Source of the DNA: Tetracentron sinense
Taxonomy: Eukaryota; Streptophyta; Magnoliopsida; Trochodendrales; Trochodendraceae
Reading direction: 5' to 3'
Assembly (NCBI GenBank): GCA_015143295.1
Contig: CM026568.1
Coordinates: 18,916,607 to 18,980,606 of the forward strand
DNA length: 64,000 bases
In this document: positions 22,301 through 34,568 of the stretch, in pieces
Position numbering within the stretch: position 1 is the stretch's first letter
Layout: every line of letters starts with the position of its first letter
Made by a program: the position numbers and the translations under genes
Notes under the pieces: model-generated
Database searches by the model: none
Told to the model about the DNA's origin: nothing
The model's input: the letters and a program-made list of their open reading frames with translations, nothing else

Positions 22301-25300
22301 GACCACCATCCCTTACTTAAGAAAAATAAATAAATAAAAATGTTCTTCCATTACTTAAATTAAAATAAACAATAGTTCCTTTTTCTTTTTTTAATGGAAA
22401 GATGAGATTAGTTCCTTTCATATTTAAATTCTTAATAACACTTTTTTTTTATATATGGTGACGTCTTGTCACATATAGAAGACATTTTCAGTCACGAGAA
22501 CCTGGTGATGTGTTGCCACAGATATAAATTACCAAACATTTTCACCAACGAGAACACGAGATACACACATACCCCCACACCTCTCTCTAATCTAAACGGG
22601 TGGGGTACCCACTAAGGACGTGCGCCATCTGCTTTTCTCAGCAATCTTCACCGCACCCGGGCCTAGCATTTCCCTCGTAGGCCCGATCATAGAGCAGAGG
22701 ACCGGAACCCAAACTGTACACAACTTTTTTTTACGAACACCTGGGGCATCATCTCATACCCTGCTTTATATTTTGCAGAACCGCCGGAGAAGTTGCCGGA
22801 GCGGCAATTACAGGCTCCTTTCATTAATCGCAACACCTTCAGTTCTCTATCTTCCTCCAAGTCGGTGACATTCTTTTCCTTTTCTATCTTTTTTTTTTTT
22901 TTTTGTATTTGTCTGTTCTTCATGTTCTAGAGCTTCTACTCGTTTTTTTTTTTTTAAATTTCTTTTCTCATTTTTAATATGGGGGGTTTGGCAAATTTAC
23001 AGGCAATCAGCACAGAAGAATCAGAGTTTCATGGAAATGATGAAATCGGCAAAGGGTTTTCAGGAAGAGGAAGAAGATGATGAGGAAGAGTTCGTTCTGA
23101 AGAAAGAGGGCTCTTCCCAAAAAGGTATGTTACATGCAAAACACCTCTTCAGCTACGGTAGCGCAATCCTACAGTGTGAGAGCTAATGGGTTTTCCTTGC
23201 TTGCTTCTCGGGTTCACTTTTCATTGGAGGGCCTTCTTGAGAACCTATCTAACTGTCTGGAATCCTTCTTTAGTGCCGTGTTCCCTTCCCTTGTCAGAGG
23301 GATTCTTTTCTTTTATTTCTAATTGCTCGATTGAGTGCGTGCCAACCGTAAATTTAGCGAGTGTTACTGTGAGAGTGGTCTTATGTGGAGCTGCCTTACG
23401 TTCTTAGTTCGATGCTTATAATGGGATCGGATTTGATCTGGCTCTCGCAAGGCCAAAATCATCTGGCCTACACTTTGCGTGTGAGCGTGTGACGTGGTGA
23501 TAAAAAAAAGGGGAGAAGATATCAAATGGAGAAATACAATGAAATGAAATGCCGTCTCCTCTTTTTATCGGGCCTCGGATTGTAGGGCTCTCAGGCAACC
23601 ATAGAATAAGGGACATGTGGCCTTAAAAAGGGGAGAAGCTATTTCATTTTCTCCCCATGATTTTGACTTCTCCCCACTTGATATCTCTTCCCTTTATCTC
23701 AACACTTTATCGACATGTGTCATATAGTGTGGAGAAGTCAAAATCATGGGGCCCATGATTTTGACTTCTCCCCACTTGATATCTCTTCCCCTTTATCTCA
23801 ACACCTTATCACCATGTGTTATATAGTGTATGGAGAAGTCAAAATCATGGTACCCATGATTTTGACTTCTCCACCACTTGTCCCCTATTCTATGGTTGCC
23901 CGAGACAAGCCCTTTCTGGCTTCCAGAGACAATCCGAGGCCTTTTTATCACCACATGTCAGATAAATACTTAGGCCGGATGATTTTGATCTGGCGAGAGC
24001 CAGGTCAAATCCGATCCCGCTTATAATATGTTTGTATTTTTGTTTCTGGAAAGGAGAAGTGAGAGTTTAGAACTAGGCCGGGTTTTTATTTATTTTATAT
24101 TCTTTTAGGGTGGTGCTAGCCTTTTAGGCGCACCAGCCCCCCAACATTTGAAAACTACACCCCCATTAAAAAAATTTCGAAGTTTCTCACATTTTCATAT
24201 GTGCACTCCAGTCCTAACTCCCTTCTTATTTCTCTCCATTCGCAATCACTTATCTCAGGCTCTCCATAGTCCATTCAGCATCACTCCTTCATTCCCCAAC
24301 TTGGTTGTCAGATTTTGGTTTGACAATTTTGTTTAATTGAGATTCTATTCAGCCCATTAGAAATTAATAATATGATTTCTCATATGTTTGAATTCTTTTT
24401 GTTTAGCATTTTTTGATTATTTGAGGGCTTTTTATTCATTCTATTAAGTCAGTGAAAATGGATAAAAATAGGGGGAAAAGGATTAGTCATGTTGGAATTT
24501 TTGCACACCACACCATGAGGCTTGCACTGTTCAAAATGACTCACGCAAATGGTACCTAACCCATAAATATTGCTAATGAGATGATCCTAACCATTTACCA
24601 CTGGTATGGCCGGAAGTCCAGTAGCAAATAGCAATGTCTTGATTGTATGATTTACTCTTATAGTTAACAAAATTGAAGTTTAGTGCATAGTTGCCGGGAA
24701 GCTATGTACAGGGTGGGAAGCTCGCTGCGCAGGAAGCTCGTTTCCCAAATTCGCTTCCTTGAACAAACTCGCTTCTTAGGAAACTCGTTTCCTCAAATAG
24801 ACTCTCTTCCTAGAAAGCTCGCTTCCATCACGTCTCATCTAATAGTTGAAGGGAGTTGTATGTGTGAAGTGATGTGGTAGACCGCAATTTATAGCTTAGG
24901 ATGTAGACTCCAAGCAAGTATCGTCGGTTTGAAACCTAAGGCACCTACTTTTCTACAAAAATCTCATGTAAGATAAAACCAAAGGTATAACTACCCATAA
25001 ATAACATAATGGGAATGAGGAGACTATATCTCATTTCTCGCGTCCCGTTTCCTAAGGTTTTTTTGAGTCTCGCTTCCCGCTTCTCGCTTTCCCTTTGCTT
25101 CTTGTTTTCGCTTCTCGCTCTGGTAACTATGGTTTAGTGTGTAGTTTTTTTTTTTGGGTGCATGTCTGAGCTTACAATTTTATGAATTTAATGGTGTGTA
25201 ATCAGAAGTTTGTAAAAAATTGGGTGTAGTATCAAACGTTAATGTGTGCAATATCGACCTTTTTTTTATATATCTTGTTTTGTTATTAATTTTGTCTAGT

Positions 25301-28300
25301 TGATCTAGGGAACTTGACTGTAAAAGTAGATGGGAAGAGCACTGATCAGAAGGGTAACACACCACGATCAAAACATTCTGCCACAGAGCAACGTAGAAGG
25401 AGCAAGATCAATGACAGGCAAGTTCAACATCCTCACATTTGTAGTTGTTTTCCCACATCATGTGAATCACGGTTTCAATTCTGCATCATTTAGGGTTAAC
25501 TTTACCTGAAAAGTATAGGGTACCTCTCTTCTAACTTGATATAGTGCATGTGTGTGCGTGCATTGTGTGTGTGCGCTTTTTATTATTTCAAGCGTTGGTT
25601 TAGCCTTCTCATTTGTTCAAAAGAAAAAAAATTTCTTGTGGAACCATTGTTTTGTCATGGGTTCTTCAGCTACACGGATATGGTGGCTTTCCTTTTGAAG
25701 TTGATAAGTGTTTCATTGTCTTGGAAACTTCCTTAAAGTATGAAGCAGCTTTGTTCTTTCACCTGCTTTACGAGAATAGAAAGACTGAATCATCTATTGA
25801 CATATTCCTTTTTATACTTGTTGGAGATCTTCTCTGCATCTGGATTTCTTTTCACTTTCAATAGATAGTCAGTAGCAAATATATTGTATTGTTAAAATCT
25901 TGATAGACATCATACTCTGGTTTCTAGGATGGTCATCTCAATAGCTCTAATAGCTTAACTATTTTCAAGTTTATTGAGTTCTAATTTATTGCATAAATGG
26001 AAATGGCACCATCCCCCACCTGCACATATGTACTTTTATTTGTCCTGTTTTAGTCAATAGTTGTGTGTTGATGTAAAAGCTGCTCCAGAATCACATAAAA
26101 AATTGATCTCAGTACCATTAGAGTTGTACTCAGACTTGTGAGATTGATTTAAGATAGGACGCGTGGGATGTTGCTGTTGGTGCCTCTCTGTTTGTGGGAA
26201 TTCCTCCATTCAGTTACTCCCTGATCACCTGCAGACACTAATAGGTTGGATTATTATCTTTTCCACGTTATTATTCCTAACTAGTTGCCAATTAAATATG
26301 TTAATTCAAGCATTGTTTCAACCATTGTTCAAAAACCCGAAAACTCGACTCAAAAGCTAGCGAACTCAAAATACTCGGAAAAAAACTCGACTTGGTCCAA
26401 CTCGGAATACATATGTAATAACTTAAAAAATCTGGGTTAAAGGAACTCAAAGTACGCTGATTTTAAAGCCTCAAACCTAAAAATTAGGTTTAACAGAACC
26501 CATAGTAAATTGTCTTTGTAGAACCAAAAAATTATGATGCAAAAAATTGTGACATTTGAGTTTGGGTTTAAAATAATGATAAAAATACCCTTCTGTGACT
26601 TGGCCTAGTTTGGCGAGTCAAAAAACTCAGCTCGACTCGATCAAATCACCGAGTAACTCGACAAATTGTGTCTCCTTCGAGTTTTGAGGCGACTAGACTT
26701 GAAATTCGGTCGAGTCGAGTAACTCGGCCGAGTTACTTGGGTGACTTGCCGAGTTTTCGAACTATGGTTTCAACTAGTGTTTTGAAAACTGTACTGGACC
26801 AAACGGTTGAATTTTCAATGGGCCTTCTCGACCTCACTTGGATCCTAGTATTTTTTTTTTGGTCTACTTCTGTATGCATAAGTGAAACCAAGAAAATTTT
26901 CTAATCAAATTGTGCATAACAGAAGAGGAATAGAGAGATGATGAATTTTAGTGAGAGATAGAGGACATTATGAGGGAGGCACCTCCATTTGTGCGTGGGA
27001 TTGGAGTTGGTAGACGGACATAAAATGAAAGTAATGCTGAGTTTGGTTGCTGAGAATTAATCATTTGAAAAAATATTATTGAGAGAAAATTGTGGATTCA
27101 TTTTGGTTGCTGAGAAACCGGAAAATAGAAAAGAAAAATGAGGATTTTATCTTCCTTTTAAAATTTTGGAAAATAGGAGGAAAATAAGGAGGGAAGTCTC
27201 AAGTCTGACAACCCCAACTCATCTTCTTCCACAAGTTTCTCTCTAGCCCCTTTTGCAACTCTCCATATTTTCTTTGTTTTTCTTTCACTGGGTCAAAACA
27301 CAACTCAGAATTGTACCATACTTTATTTTTTGTTGCAACCACCAATATTGAAAAAGTTGGTTTTCTTTTCCTTTTTCCTATTTTCTCGATTTTCTTGGCA
27401 ACCAATCACAGCCTGAGCAAATTGGTTTGAATTGGGCTTGGCTTCTGGTTACATATATTCTTTTTGCTTAGATCTTATCAGTATCTATTTAATGTTCTTT
27501 AATCCACTCTCTACCCGTATTTTGTAATTTTTTTAAGTAACTATATTATGGTATCATCGGACAACATGGTAAATCTGATGAACCCTATTGGCTGAACTGT
27601 TCGACCTGAACCCATCCGCTATTGTTTGATGAATGGTCCAGCTTAGAAGAATACAGGTTTATACGTCTTACTGTTTTGAAGTTGTCATCCTTTTCAATGA
27701 CGGCTCATAAGGAAATTTCTATGGTGGTCCTATGACAAACTGCACAAATCTTAATGATTAATGAAATAAGTCAAAAAACATATTGATTGTGTTCATGTGA
27801 CATTAAATTGTTGGGTGATAAATAAAGGAACATTCTTTTTATCCATCTTTCGTTTTCTGTCAACTTTATGAGCATGGTTATATACTAATTGAATTTTTCT
27901 TTTCTAGTCAATAGCTCTTCAATGTAGCAATAATAGTACAGCCAATTTAACAGTGACATTAAATTAGACTAGGCTTGGAAGTTTATAACCAGTGTTTATA
28001 AAAGTTACTAATTTTGCTTGACTATCTGCAATCCAAAAAGGATGGCTTTAGGGAAAGACTTCTAGATGAATTATTTTGTTGTTGAACTATAAGTGCTCCC
28101 TAGGTAACTTCAGAGCTGACAAAGTTTGAACTTGTCACACAGATTTCAGATATTACGAGATCTCATACCTCATAGTGATCAAAAGAGAGATAAGGCGTCA
28201 TTCTTATTAGAGGTACATAATGTAATCATAAATATACCTTATAGTATGATTGTAGCACTTGGAAACAAATTCATTTCTTTTAAATTGGCTGATGGAATAT

Positions 28301-31300
28301 CCATTTCCCTATGCAGGTCATCGACTACATTCAGTTTTTACAGGAAAAGGTGCATAAGTATGAGGGGTCATATCAAGGATGGAGTCAGGAGCACACAAAG
28401 TTGATGCCATGGGTAAAATCCTACTATCTTTTTATGGCACATGTCACACGGTTAGGCTGCAACCACGATTAGTTTGGTTTGTATCTGTTTTGTTCTTGTT
28501 AGCAAGTGGTTATATCAACGCCACACTCATTCTAAGGGACTCAATCCCTGGTCTCCTCAATGTGAGGGATACAACTCTGCTGTCTGAGCAAAAAGGAAGG
28601 TGTAGTAAAATTGTACTAATTTTTATCAATTCCGTGCAAGTGTGAATTGTGCATGATGCACCTGTCAGGATGTGTTAACATTTGTGTTCACTTGAACTTG
28701 GGGTGTTAGATGTTGGTGGTTGGGAGATGGTCTGGGGATCTGTGCACTTGTGTTCACCTACATACTTGCACGTGTAACGGTCTAAGGGCACTATTAGTCT
28801 GCAGTGTTGAACACATGCTTGTTTGTGTAAACAAGGTTGTTAAATCGTAATTGAATTGTAAAATCGTTTTTGGACCGATTCGATTTAAATCTGAATTCAA
28901 ATCGTAAATGGTAAGAATCAATATATTTTTTTTTAAAATACTTAATTAAAAAAATGAAATAATCCATTATCCAAAAGAATTCATTCTTATATTGATAAAA
29001 AATTGATTAAAAAAAATAATGAACATTTCATTAAATACACTATACAAAACACAAATGAACTTCATAAAACGAAACATAACCCTCAATATCATCATAGACA
29101 AATCAACAAAAGTAAACTCATAAAATTATTTTTAGGAGATCAAATATCAAAAGACTTGAACAATTAAAAAGACTAATAAAATAAATTATTAAGTTCTCTC
29201 AGAGTCCAATTCTCTAACTCCATCCTCTTTCTTATTCCTTCTTTCCCTTTTTTTTTTCCTTTTTTTTCCCCGTTTCATAGCAACAGAGAGAGAATCCAAA
29301 TAGGGTTTTGGCGTGTCCATAATAGGGGTTTTCCCATTTCTTCTCTCTTCTTAAAAAAACATACGGTACCTTTAGAAAATTGAAAGAAAAAAAAAAATAA
29401 AAAATACATTTTTTAAAGTATTGGTCCATAACTTACCTAATTAAGATTTTCACCTGCGATTTGATTCGCTTTGCCTGAGATTCAATTCAAATCATAAGAT
29501 TTAAATCGCAAAGATTTAACAACCATGTATACCAAGAGTCTGGATTAGCAACAGCCACTGTTGTAGCCCCAGGCATGCTATTGGTCCACCTCAATAAAAA
29601 AAATTTCAAAGTAATGACTTTTTCCACTGCAACAAGAGTCTTAAAAAACATTTAAATATTATAATTTGAGTTTTTTTTATTGGGGTGGACCAAATGACCA
29701 ATAGCATGCCTGTTATAGCCTTTTGGGTTACAACAGGGAGGGGTTGTTAATCAATACTCACGTGTGCACATTTATGTGCTGAAATGCTGATCATTTCTAA
29801 TGAGGAATCCATTATTCTTCTTATATGCCATTTTCCATTGATGTTGTAACTTGTCATTTTGGTATAGGCTTGTTTTGGGTTCTCACTGATCAGAAGATCT
29901 TGTAATTTTTATGTCCTCTTTGTTCCCAAGAAATATTTGATATTCAGGTTATTTAAGTTAAATTGGGTATTAGTTGATCATTACTTTCTGTGTGACTGAC
30001 TTTTTGATCATGTCTGAGGAAAAGCATGGATGTATATGTTCCTTATCCATGAAAGTTTCTCCGGTAAAAAGAGCTGGGCAATTAAATGCATTTTAGTATG
30101 GGTCACATTGTTCCAAAATACTTCTTCCTGCATGCAAGAACTTAATAAGCATCTTTTCTTTTTTTGAAACAGAGAGATAATCACGGGCCAATAGAAAGTT
30201 TCATTGATCATTCTCGAGGCATAAAGAATGGCTCTGGTCCAGGGGTAGCATTTGTTGGAAAATTTGATGAGAATAACATCGATGTCAACCCAACCATGCT
30301 TACCAATGCACAGAACCCAGTAGAATCCGACCTGAGCACAGCTGCTGCCTACAAAGCAATGGAGCACCATCCCGGATTAACAAACAAGCTAGTACCCATG
30401 CCCATGCTGTTGCAGTCAAACATGTTCACTCCTGTTGGGAGGGGTGGTGCACTCGCCCAACCTCCGCAGCAACCCATTTCTGATGCAGAAAATATAACAT
30501 CCCAGCCTCAATCCCAATCATGGCAGAGTAGACCATGCACAACTGAGTGTCCTGTCACAGGTGATACGAAAGAACAGGAGGGGTTGACTGTTGAAGGGGG
30601 AACAATTAGCATTTCAAGTGTATACTCTCAAGGGTTTGTATTTATTAAACTCTTTAGTCCTCCATTTGTGTTTATTTATAGACTACCTGCAAGGCTTCCC
30701 CTCTTTTGGACAATCTTTTGAATCACTTTCCAAGTATTGGCTGTTTACTCCTTTTGCTTTAAGTGCTTTTTCTTGATATTGAATGTCAATTTATAAGCTG
30801 ATGGCAAAGGGGGTTTTGGTATTGAACAGGTTATTAAATACTCTGACACAAGCACTGCAGACATCCGGCGTGGATCTCTCACAGGCCAGCATCTCAGTGC
30901 AAATTGATCTTGGAAAGCGAGCAAATAGTAGACCGACTGCTACAACATTCACCCCTGAGGTATCAACCCATTTTATTTTATATTTTTGAAGAAGAAAAAA
31001 AAAAGCTCTTTTATTTTCATGCTGCATACATGGGAAAGAAGTGCAGTTCAATTTGCGCTGGGGGTGGGGTGGTTAACCAGGTTTCATACTTTTGTCTCCT
31101 CTGCACCCTGAACCTTTGCTTTCAAAACACTCACTGCAAATTATAACTTAATATTAAATATAGAGAGGTTTCTAATGGAAGATTTGTCGTTTTGTTGGGT
31201 CCTCTATTTTTAAGAACCATTACATTTGACTTTTAGCCAGCTGACAATGAATCTCTATATGGTAATACCAACAAATCCAGATCTAACATTTTTTTTTTCT

Positions 31301-31422
31301 TTGTTGTGTCCTAGGATCATGAGGCCCCTTCTAGCAATCGAGCAATGGCACATTCTAGGGTTGCGAGCAGTGGTGAGGACTTTGATCAAGCTCAAAAGAG
31401 GCTCAAGACAGAAAAAAGCTAG
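19365..31422 (+). CDS. BIM1: BIM1-like bHLH transcription factor (BES1-interacting Myc-like)
   Basis: Coding exons: 19,365-19,401; 19,516-19,593; 20,611-21,018; 22,779-22,860; 23,003-23,124; 25,300-25,417; 28,143-28,212; 28,317-28,412; 30,173-30,633; 30,830-30,959; 31,315-31,422. Phases join to 569 aa; Arabidopsis BIM1 is about 530 aa. It begins [13 protein letters not shown]. An acidic run lies at about residues 223-231. The bHLH spans about 265-320, with His268, Glu272 and Arg276 in the basic helix as expected for E-box/G-box binding. The family signature [19 protein letters not shown] follows directly. The C-terminal block with [17 protein letters not shown] is also conserved. BIM proteins dimerise with BES1 in the nucleus at brassinosteroid-responsive E-boxes; that role is family knowledge. 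The intron after INDR uses a GC donor, and exon 4 has a weak AA|GTCGGT donor. Introns carry several MITEs. Confidence 0.95.
20027..20150. mobile_element. Foldback MITE 1 in BIM1 intron 2
   Basis: The left end GCTTCTGAGACCGAGTCTTA pairs with the right end TAAGACGGTCTCAGTAAC. Inner blocks (CCGCCGAGA...GTGCTGCC against GGCAGCATGGTCCCGG) also pair, less well. It shares its end word CTGAGACCG with the neighbour at 20,166. Non-coding. Confidence 0.65.
20166..20332. mobile_element. Foldback MITE 2 in BIM1 intron 2, long hairpin
   Basis: The arms are about 75 bp and nearly identical, for example GAGACCGTGCATCACATGCA on the left against TGCATGTGATGCACGGTCTC on the right, with a loop near 20,245-20,255. 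The ends TGCTACTGAGACCG and CGGTCTCAATAGCA define a MITE. The intronic transcript would fold into a long duplex. Confidence 0.85.
23423..24018. mobile_element. Mutator-like MITE with exact 9-bp target duplication, in BIM1 intron 5
   Basis: It starts GGGATCGGATTTGATCTGGC and ends with GTCAAATCCGATCCC, with inverted ends of about 50 bp. GCTTATAAT flanks it exactly (23,414-23,422 and 24,019-24,027). The middle repeats a CATGATTTTGACTTCTCC module several times in both orientations. Related fragments lie near 44,990-45,105 and 48,950-49,060. There is no transposase ORF. Confidence 0.88.
24686..25131. mobile_element. hAT-type MITE, GGAAGC/GCTTCC family
   Basis: It starts CATAGTTGCCGGGAAGC and ends CTCGCTCTGGTAACTATG. 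GTTTAGTG flanks it exactly (24,678-24,685 and 25,132-25,139). The arms are built of GAAGCTCGCTTCC-type words in both orientations. No ORF. It lies in BIM1 intron 5. Confidence 0.85.
26323..26766. mobile_element. hAT-type MITE, ACTCG family, intact copy
   Basis: It starts CATTGTTCAAAAACCCG and ends CCGAGTTTTCGAACTATG. GTTTCAAC flanks it exactly (26,315-26,322 and 26,767-26,774), an 8-bp target duplication. The arms are packed with ACTCG/CGAGT words. 444 bp, no ORF. A second copy, split by an LTR, is at 57,636-60,642. Confidence 0.88.
27045..27405. mobile_element. MITE with GTTTGGTTGCTGAGAA ends
   Basis: The left end GTTTGGTTGCTGAGAA is mirrored by TTTTCTTGGCAACCAA near the right end. The arms are rich in GAAAAT/ATTTTC words. 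It resembles the short element at 7,226. Right border and target duplication are uncertain. Located in BIM1 intron 6. Confidence 0.55.
28836..29525. mobile_element. MITE with GGTTGTTAAATCG ends, in BIM1 intron 8
   Basis: The left end AAGGTTGTTAAATCG is mirrored by AGATTTAACAACCATG at the right end. AAATCG/CGATTT words fill both arms, and the centre is AT-rich. No convincing target duplication remains. It is non-coding and looks like another short-motif family of the hAT-like group. Confidence 0.6.
29570..29712. mobile_element. Small foldback MITE, in BIM1 intron 8
   Basis: GGCATGCTATTGGTCCACC on the left pairs with GGTGGACC plus CCAATAGCATGCC on the right, around an AT-rich 60-bp centre. It has no coding capacity. 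Confidence 0.75.
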
Positions 31423-32283
31423 TATGTTGTTCCTTTAAATGTTTTCGTTTTCGTTTTTCTTTTCTTATTTTTTGGGGTTCCTTTTCTTGAGGGTTCATTC
31501 ATGTCATCCCCTGGTCCACGAACTACCCAGTCGAGAGTGATTGTACATGCTATGCTACTTGGTTTGATGGGACAATACGGATTCTCCTCACAAAACATAA
31601 TGTATTCTTTTATTTGTCTTCTTCTTCATCTTCTTCATTGAGGCTCCCACAGGATTTGAGAAGCTGATTTCTTTCAAAGCTTCCATTCTGATGTGAAGTC
31701 TCCTACACTGGGTTATTTTTCGTTACAAAATTTTATGGAATGTAAGATAATTGTTTCTTTACAAAGTGTTTCTTCAGATTTTTGTGCAGAGGATAACATG
31801 CCATGTATTTTGGTTCGTAATCTTGGTAATAATAATGTGGGAAAAATATGTGGGACTTGATAATTTATGTGCTATTGATCTTTCTGTCTTTCCAATCAGA
31901 TTGCATGTAAAATGCTGTCATTCCGCCTATTTTGTACATATTAAATACTCATTATTCCACAGCATTCAGAGCCCTGTAGAGGTAGATCAATAGTCTTCAA
32001 AGATCCAAACTCCGGTGTTGCAGCCTAGTCCTGGCCTTCGCATCTTTTGGGAAGATGGGATCTTTGTTTTTGAAGGGCATGAAGCATAGAGAAGTTGAGA
32101 GGAGAGTGGAGATGTTAGGATTCTGGTTCTAAACCAAATGATGTGGTAGTAATGGTAACGTTAATGGTATGCGTAACTTAGCGCCTCTGTTGGGTCCAAT
32201 CGGTGGTGGCTTAGCAGCTTAGGCGGCGGAGTTTCACCTCGCTTGAGGGCTGTGGTGGTAGGTGGCGTCCCTTCTTCAGCTGC
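31423..32283. other. 3' flank of the BIM1-like gene
   Basis: Presumed 3' UTR and terminator region. No further exon was recognised. 32,195-32,280 is locally GC-rich (TTAGGCGGCGGAGTTTCACC) and unlike its surroundings but has no family match. A short AGTAC at 32,284 is the left target duplication of the following LTR. Confidence 0.5.
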
Positions 32284-32954
32284 AGTACTGTCATGCCCTT
32301 AGAATCAACACACATTATGTCTCATAATTGCATAGATCCTAGGCGAGAACTTGAAACACATCCCAAAGTCAAATGGAATTCATATTAATAAAATAAAAAC
32401 TAATACAGATGCGAAAAGCATTCACTAAAATTTCTCACTAAAAATGAACTAATCAAAGAAACATTTCAAGTTCTTTAAAATGTATCACAAAAAAAAGTAA
32501 TGTAACTCAAAGAATAAAGTAGGGAAATGCTCCACTAACTAATCTAAGCCCTTAAAGAATCCCTATGTATTTCAGGTATAAGCACAAAGCCTAGCAAGAT
32601 AAACACAATCATCAATGCATAACAATAGGTTACAATTACATTTACTTTACATGCAATTTAATAATACAAGTAATAACATAATTCTCTAATATGAATTACT
32701 TGGTCAAAATCATTTGTCCTTAGGGATCATACGTAATAATGTAACTCATCTTAGTGACTATAATCCGGAAGCATACAGCTCACCTCAAAGGAGATATTTG
32801 GGATCGTCATAGTTCACCCAAGCAACTTAAACTGGGTAGCACTTAACTCTTCCAGTTGGGATCGCACATAGTTCACCCAAAGCGATTAAATCTGAATAAT
32901 ATCTCACTCTTCCCGTTAACCATCAATTGGGAAAATCATTCTTAGATTGTCCAA

Positions 32955-33123
32955 TTTCCAAATTAGGGATCACATGGAGTTCACCCAATTTTCAAATTAG
33001 AAGTCACACGAAGTTCACCCAATTTCCAAATTAGGGATCTCACGGAGCTCACCCAATTTTCAATTTAGGGATCGCATCGATTTTACCCAATTTCCAATTT
33101 AGGGATCAAGTGAAGTTCACCCA
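32955..33123 (+). repeat. Tandem repeat of about 38-bp units in the solo LTR
   Basis: About four and a half imperfect units have the pattern CACCCAATTTCCAAATTAGG followed by GATCACATGGAGTT. Looser copies occur upstream from about 32,800 with GGGATCG...AGTTCACCCAA. It is not a CRISPR: units are divergent and contiguous with no spacers. Confidence 0.8.
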
Positions 33124-34330
33124 AGGATTTACTTCTGGAGATTATAAACCTCACTGCAACAATGGATCCTACACTTGGTCAAATGTTATCAATCATTACA
33201 TTAACATGGTATTAAAACATAACTTTGTTATTATAGTGTCTCATACCACCATGATTAGAAAGATTAAAACAAACAATTTTAAGTTATACAACAACATATA
33301 TACACATCATGTGCGTATTAGATTTCATGGTATATTTAAGAATTTAATGAATAAAAGTCATGTTTTCATATTTATTGTATTTTAAGCATAATTGAAGAAA
33401 AACAAATATATGCTGAATTTCCATTTTGCTAGAGCTAGAGCTAGAGCGAGAAACTTTTGTCTAGAGCCAGGCCAATCTCACCGGAGCCAACTTTAACTCA
33501 CTCGAGTCAACCTTGACTCGCTCGAGCACAATAGAAACTCGCTTGAGCCAACTACCAACCCAAGAACAAAAGAGTTTATTGTGCTGAAAAGGTAAGCAAC
33601 TTTGCTCGAGCCAAATCATTTTCGCTCGAGCCAACCCATGACTCGCTTGAGTGAACATAAATTCGCTTGAGCTAATAGTGACTTAATTCGAGGAAAATCT
33701 CAAGTTTTCTCTTTTTCTTCCTCCCAGATTTCATCATATATTCACAAATTTCAATAGATATTCATTCTAACATCATGCTAATACATTATTAATAAGAATA
33801 AACATAATCATAAATAAACACATTTATATTCATTCTAACATCATGTTAACACATTATTAACAAGAATAAACATAATCATAACATGAATAAACACATTAAT
33901 AGAATCATACTAATCTAATAGAGTTTTTTTTTTTGGTTGAGAGATATGCAATAAGGCCACAACCCGGTTTGTAGGTTATTATATGTTCTGAGTCATGGGT
34001 GGGTGGAGATGACAACACTCACACTCTCTCGGGAATGGAACCTGGATCGATGGCGTGGTGACTAGCACACACTATTGATGGGGCAAGCGTTGCTTATCAT
34101 CTAATAGAGTATGCACTTGCAATTTTTCTTAGATTTTTTAAAAGCTTATGAAAAGAAACTAAGGAAAATGATCACTTCGGATGGATTAATCTTAATCCTC
34201 TTTGAATCTTGCACCTCCAATGTTGATTCAACAACCCAAAACTCAGCAGCCACCACTTCAAACTCTAAGCACGTTCTCTTCCTTAAGAATTAGGATTTCT
34301 GATTAAAGTGGCTAATTAGGTTTAGCTCTA

Positions 34331-34340
34331 ACTATTTATA
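34331..34340 (-). promoter_or_regulatory. TATA box of the solo LTR, directed toward BIM1
   Basis: On the - strand the sequence reads GTATAAATAG, a strong plant TATA box, about 225 bp inside the LTR's 5' end. Transcription would run toward lower coordinates, antisense to the BIM1-like gene. Confidence 0.6.
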
Positions 34341-34568
34341 CTAACCACTTAAATAGTGTTTTACTGAATGTCCCTACTAACTGTGTTTGGTTTCAAGCCT
34401 TAACTAAAATTGGATTTGTGCATTATTCTCATTAAGTTATTCTAACCTTAAATTAGATTAATTATCATGGCTAAACCCTCAACTGTAAAATTACCAAGAT
34501 ACCCTTAGACTAAGAAATTACGAAAATAACCCTAAAAGTAAAATAATAATTAGGGTCACTACAAGTAC

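Larger units (their letters stand above)
25418..28142 (+). other. GC-AG intron inside the BIM1 bHLH domain
   Basis: The reading frame joins AAT GAC AG to A TTT CAG only if the donor is AG|GCAAGT, the consensus for GC-AG introns, with the acceptor CACACAG at 28,142. The nearest GT (25,422) gives the wrong phase. The intron interrupts the bHLH between the basic region plus helix 1 start (INDR) and FQILRDLIP. Confidence 0.88.
32289..34563 (-). mobile_element. Solo LTR (2,275 bp) with 5-bp target duplication
   Basis: The segment begins TGTCATGCCC and ends GGGTCACTACA, so it has TG...CA ends. AGTAC flanks it exactly (32,284-32,288 and 34,564-34,568). Read on the - strand it starts TGTAGTGACCC and has a TATA box (34,340-34,331). 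No gag, pol or second LTR is present, so it is best explained as a solo LTR left by recombination. It includes a minisatellite (32,955-33,123) and CGCTCGAGCC-rich sequence (33,430-33,680). The superfamily is probably Ty3 or Ty1, not assigned. Confidence 0.82.

Noticed and set aside
32955..33123. CRISPR-like array
   Set aside because: Repeats are contiguous, diverged 38-bp units without spacers, inside a plant solo LTR.
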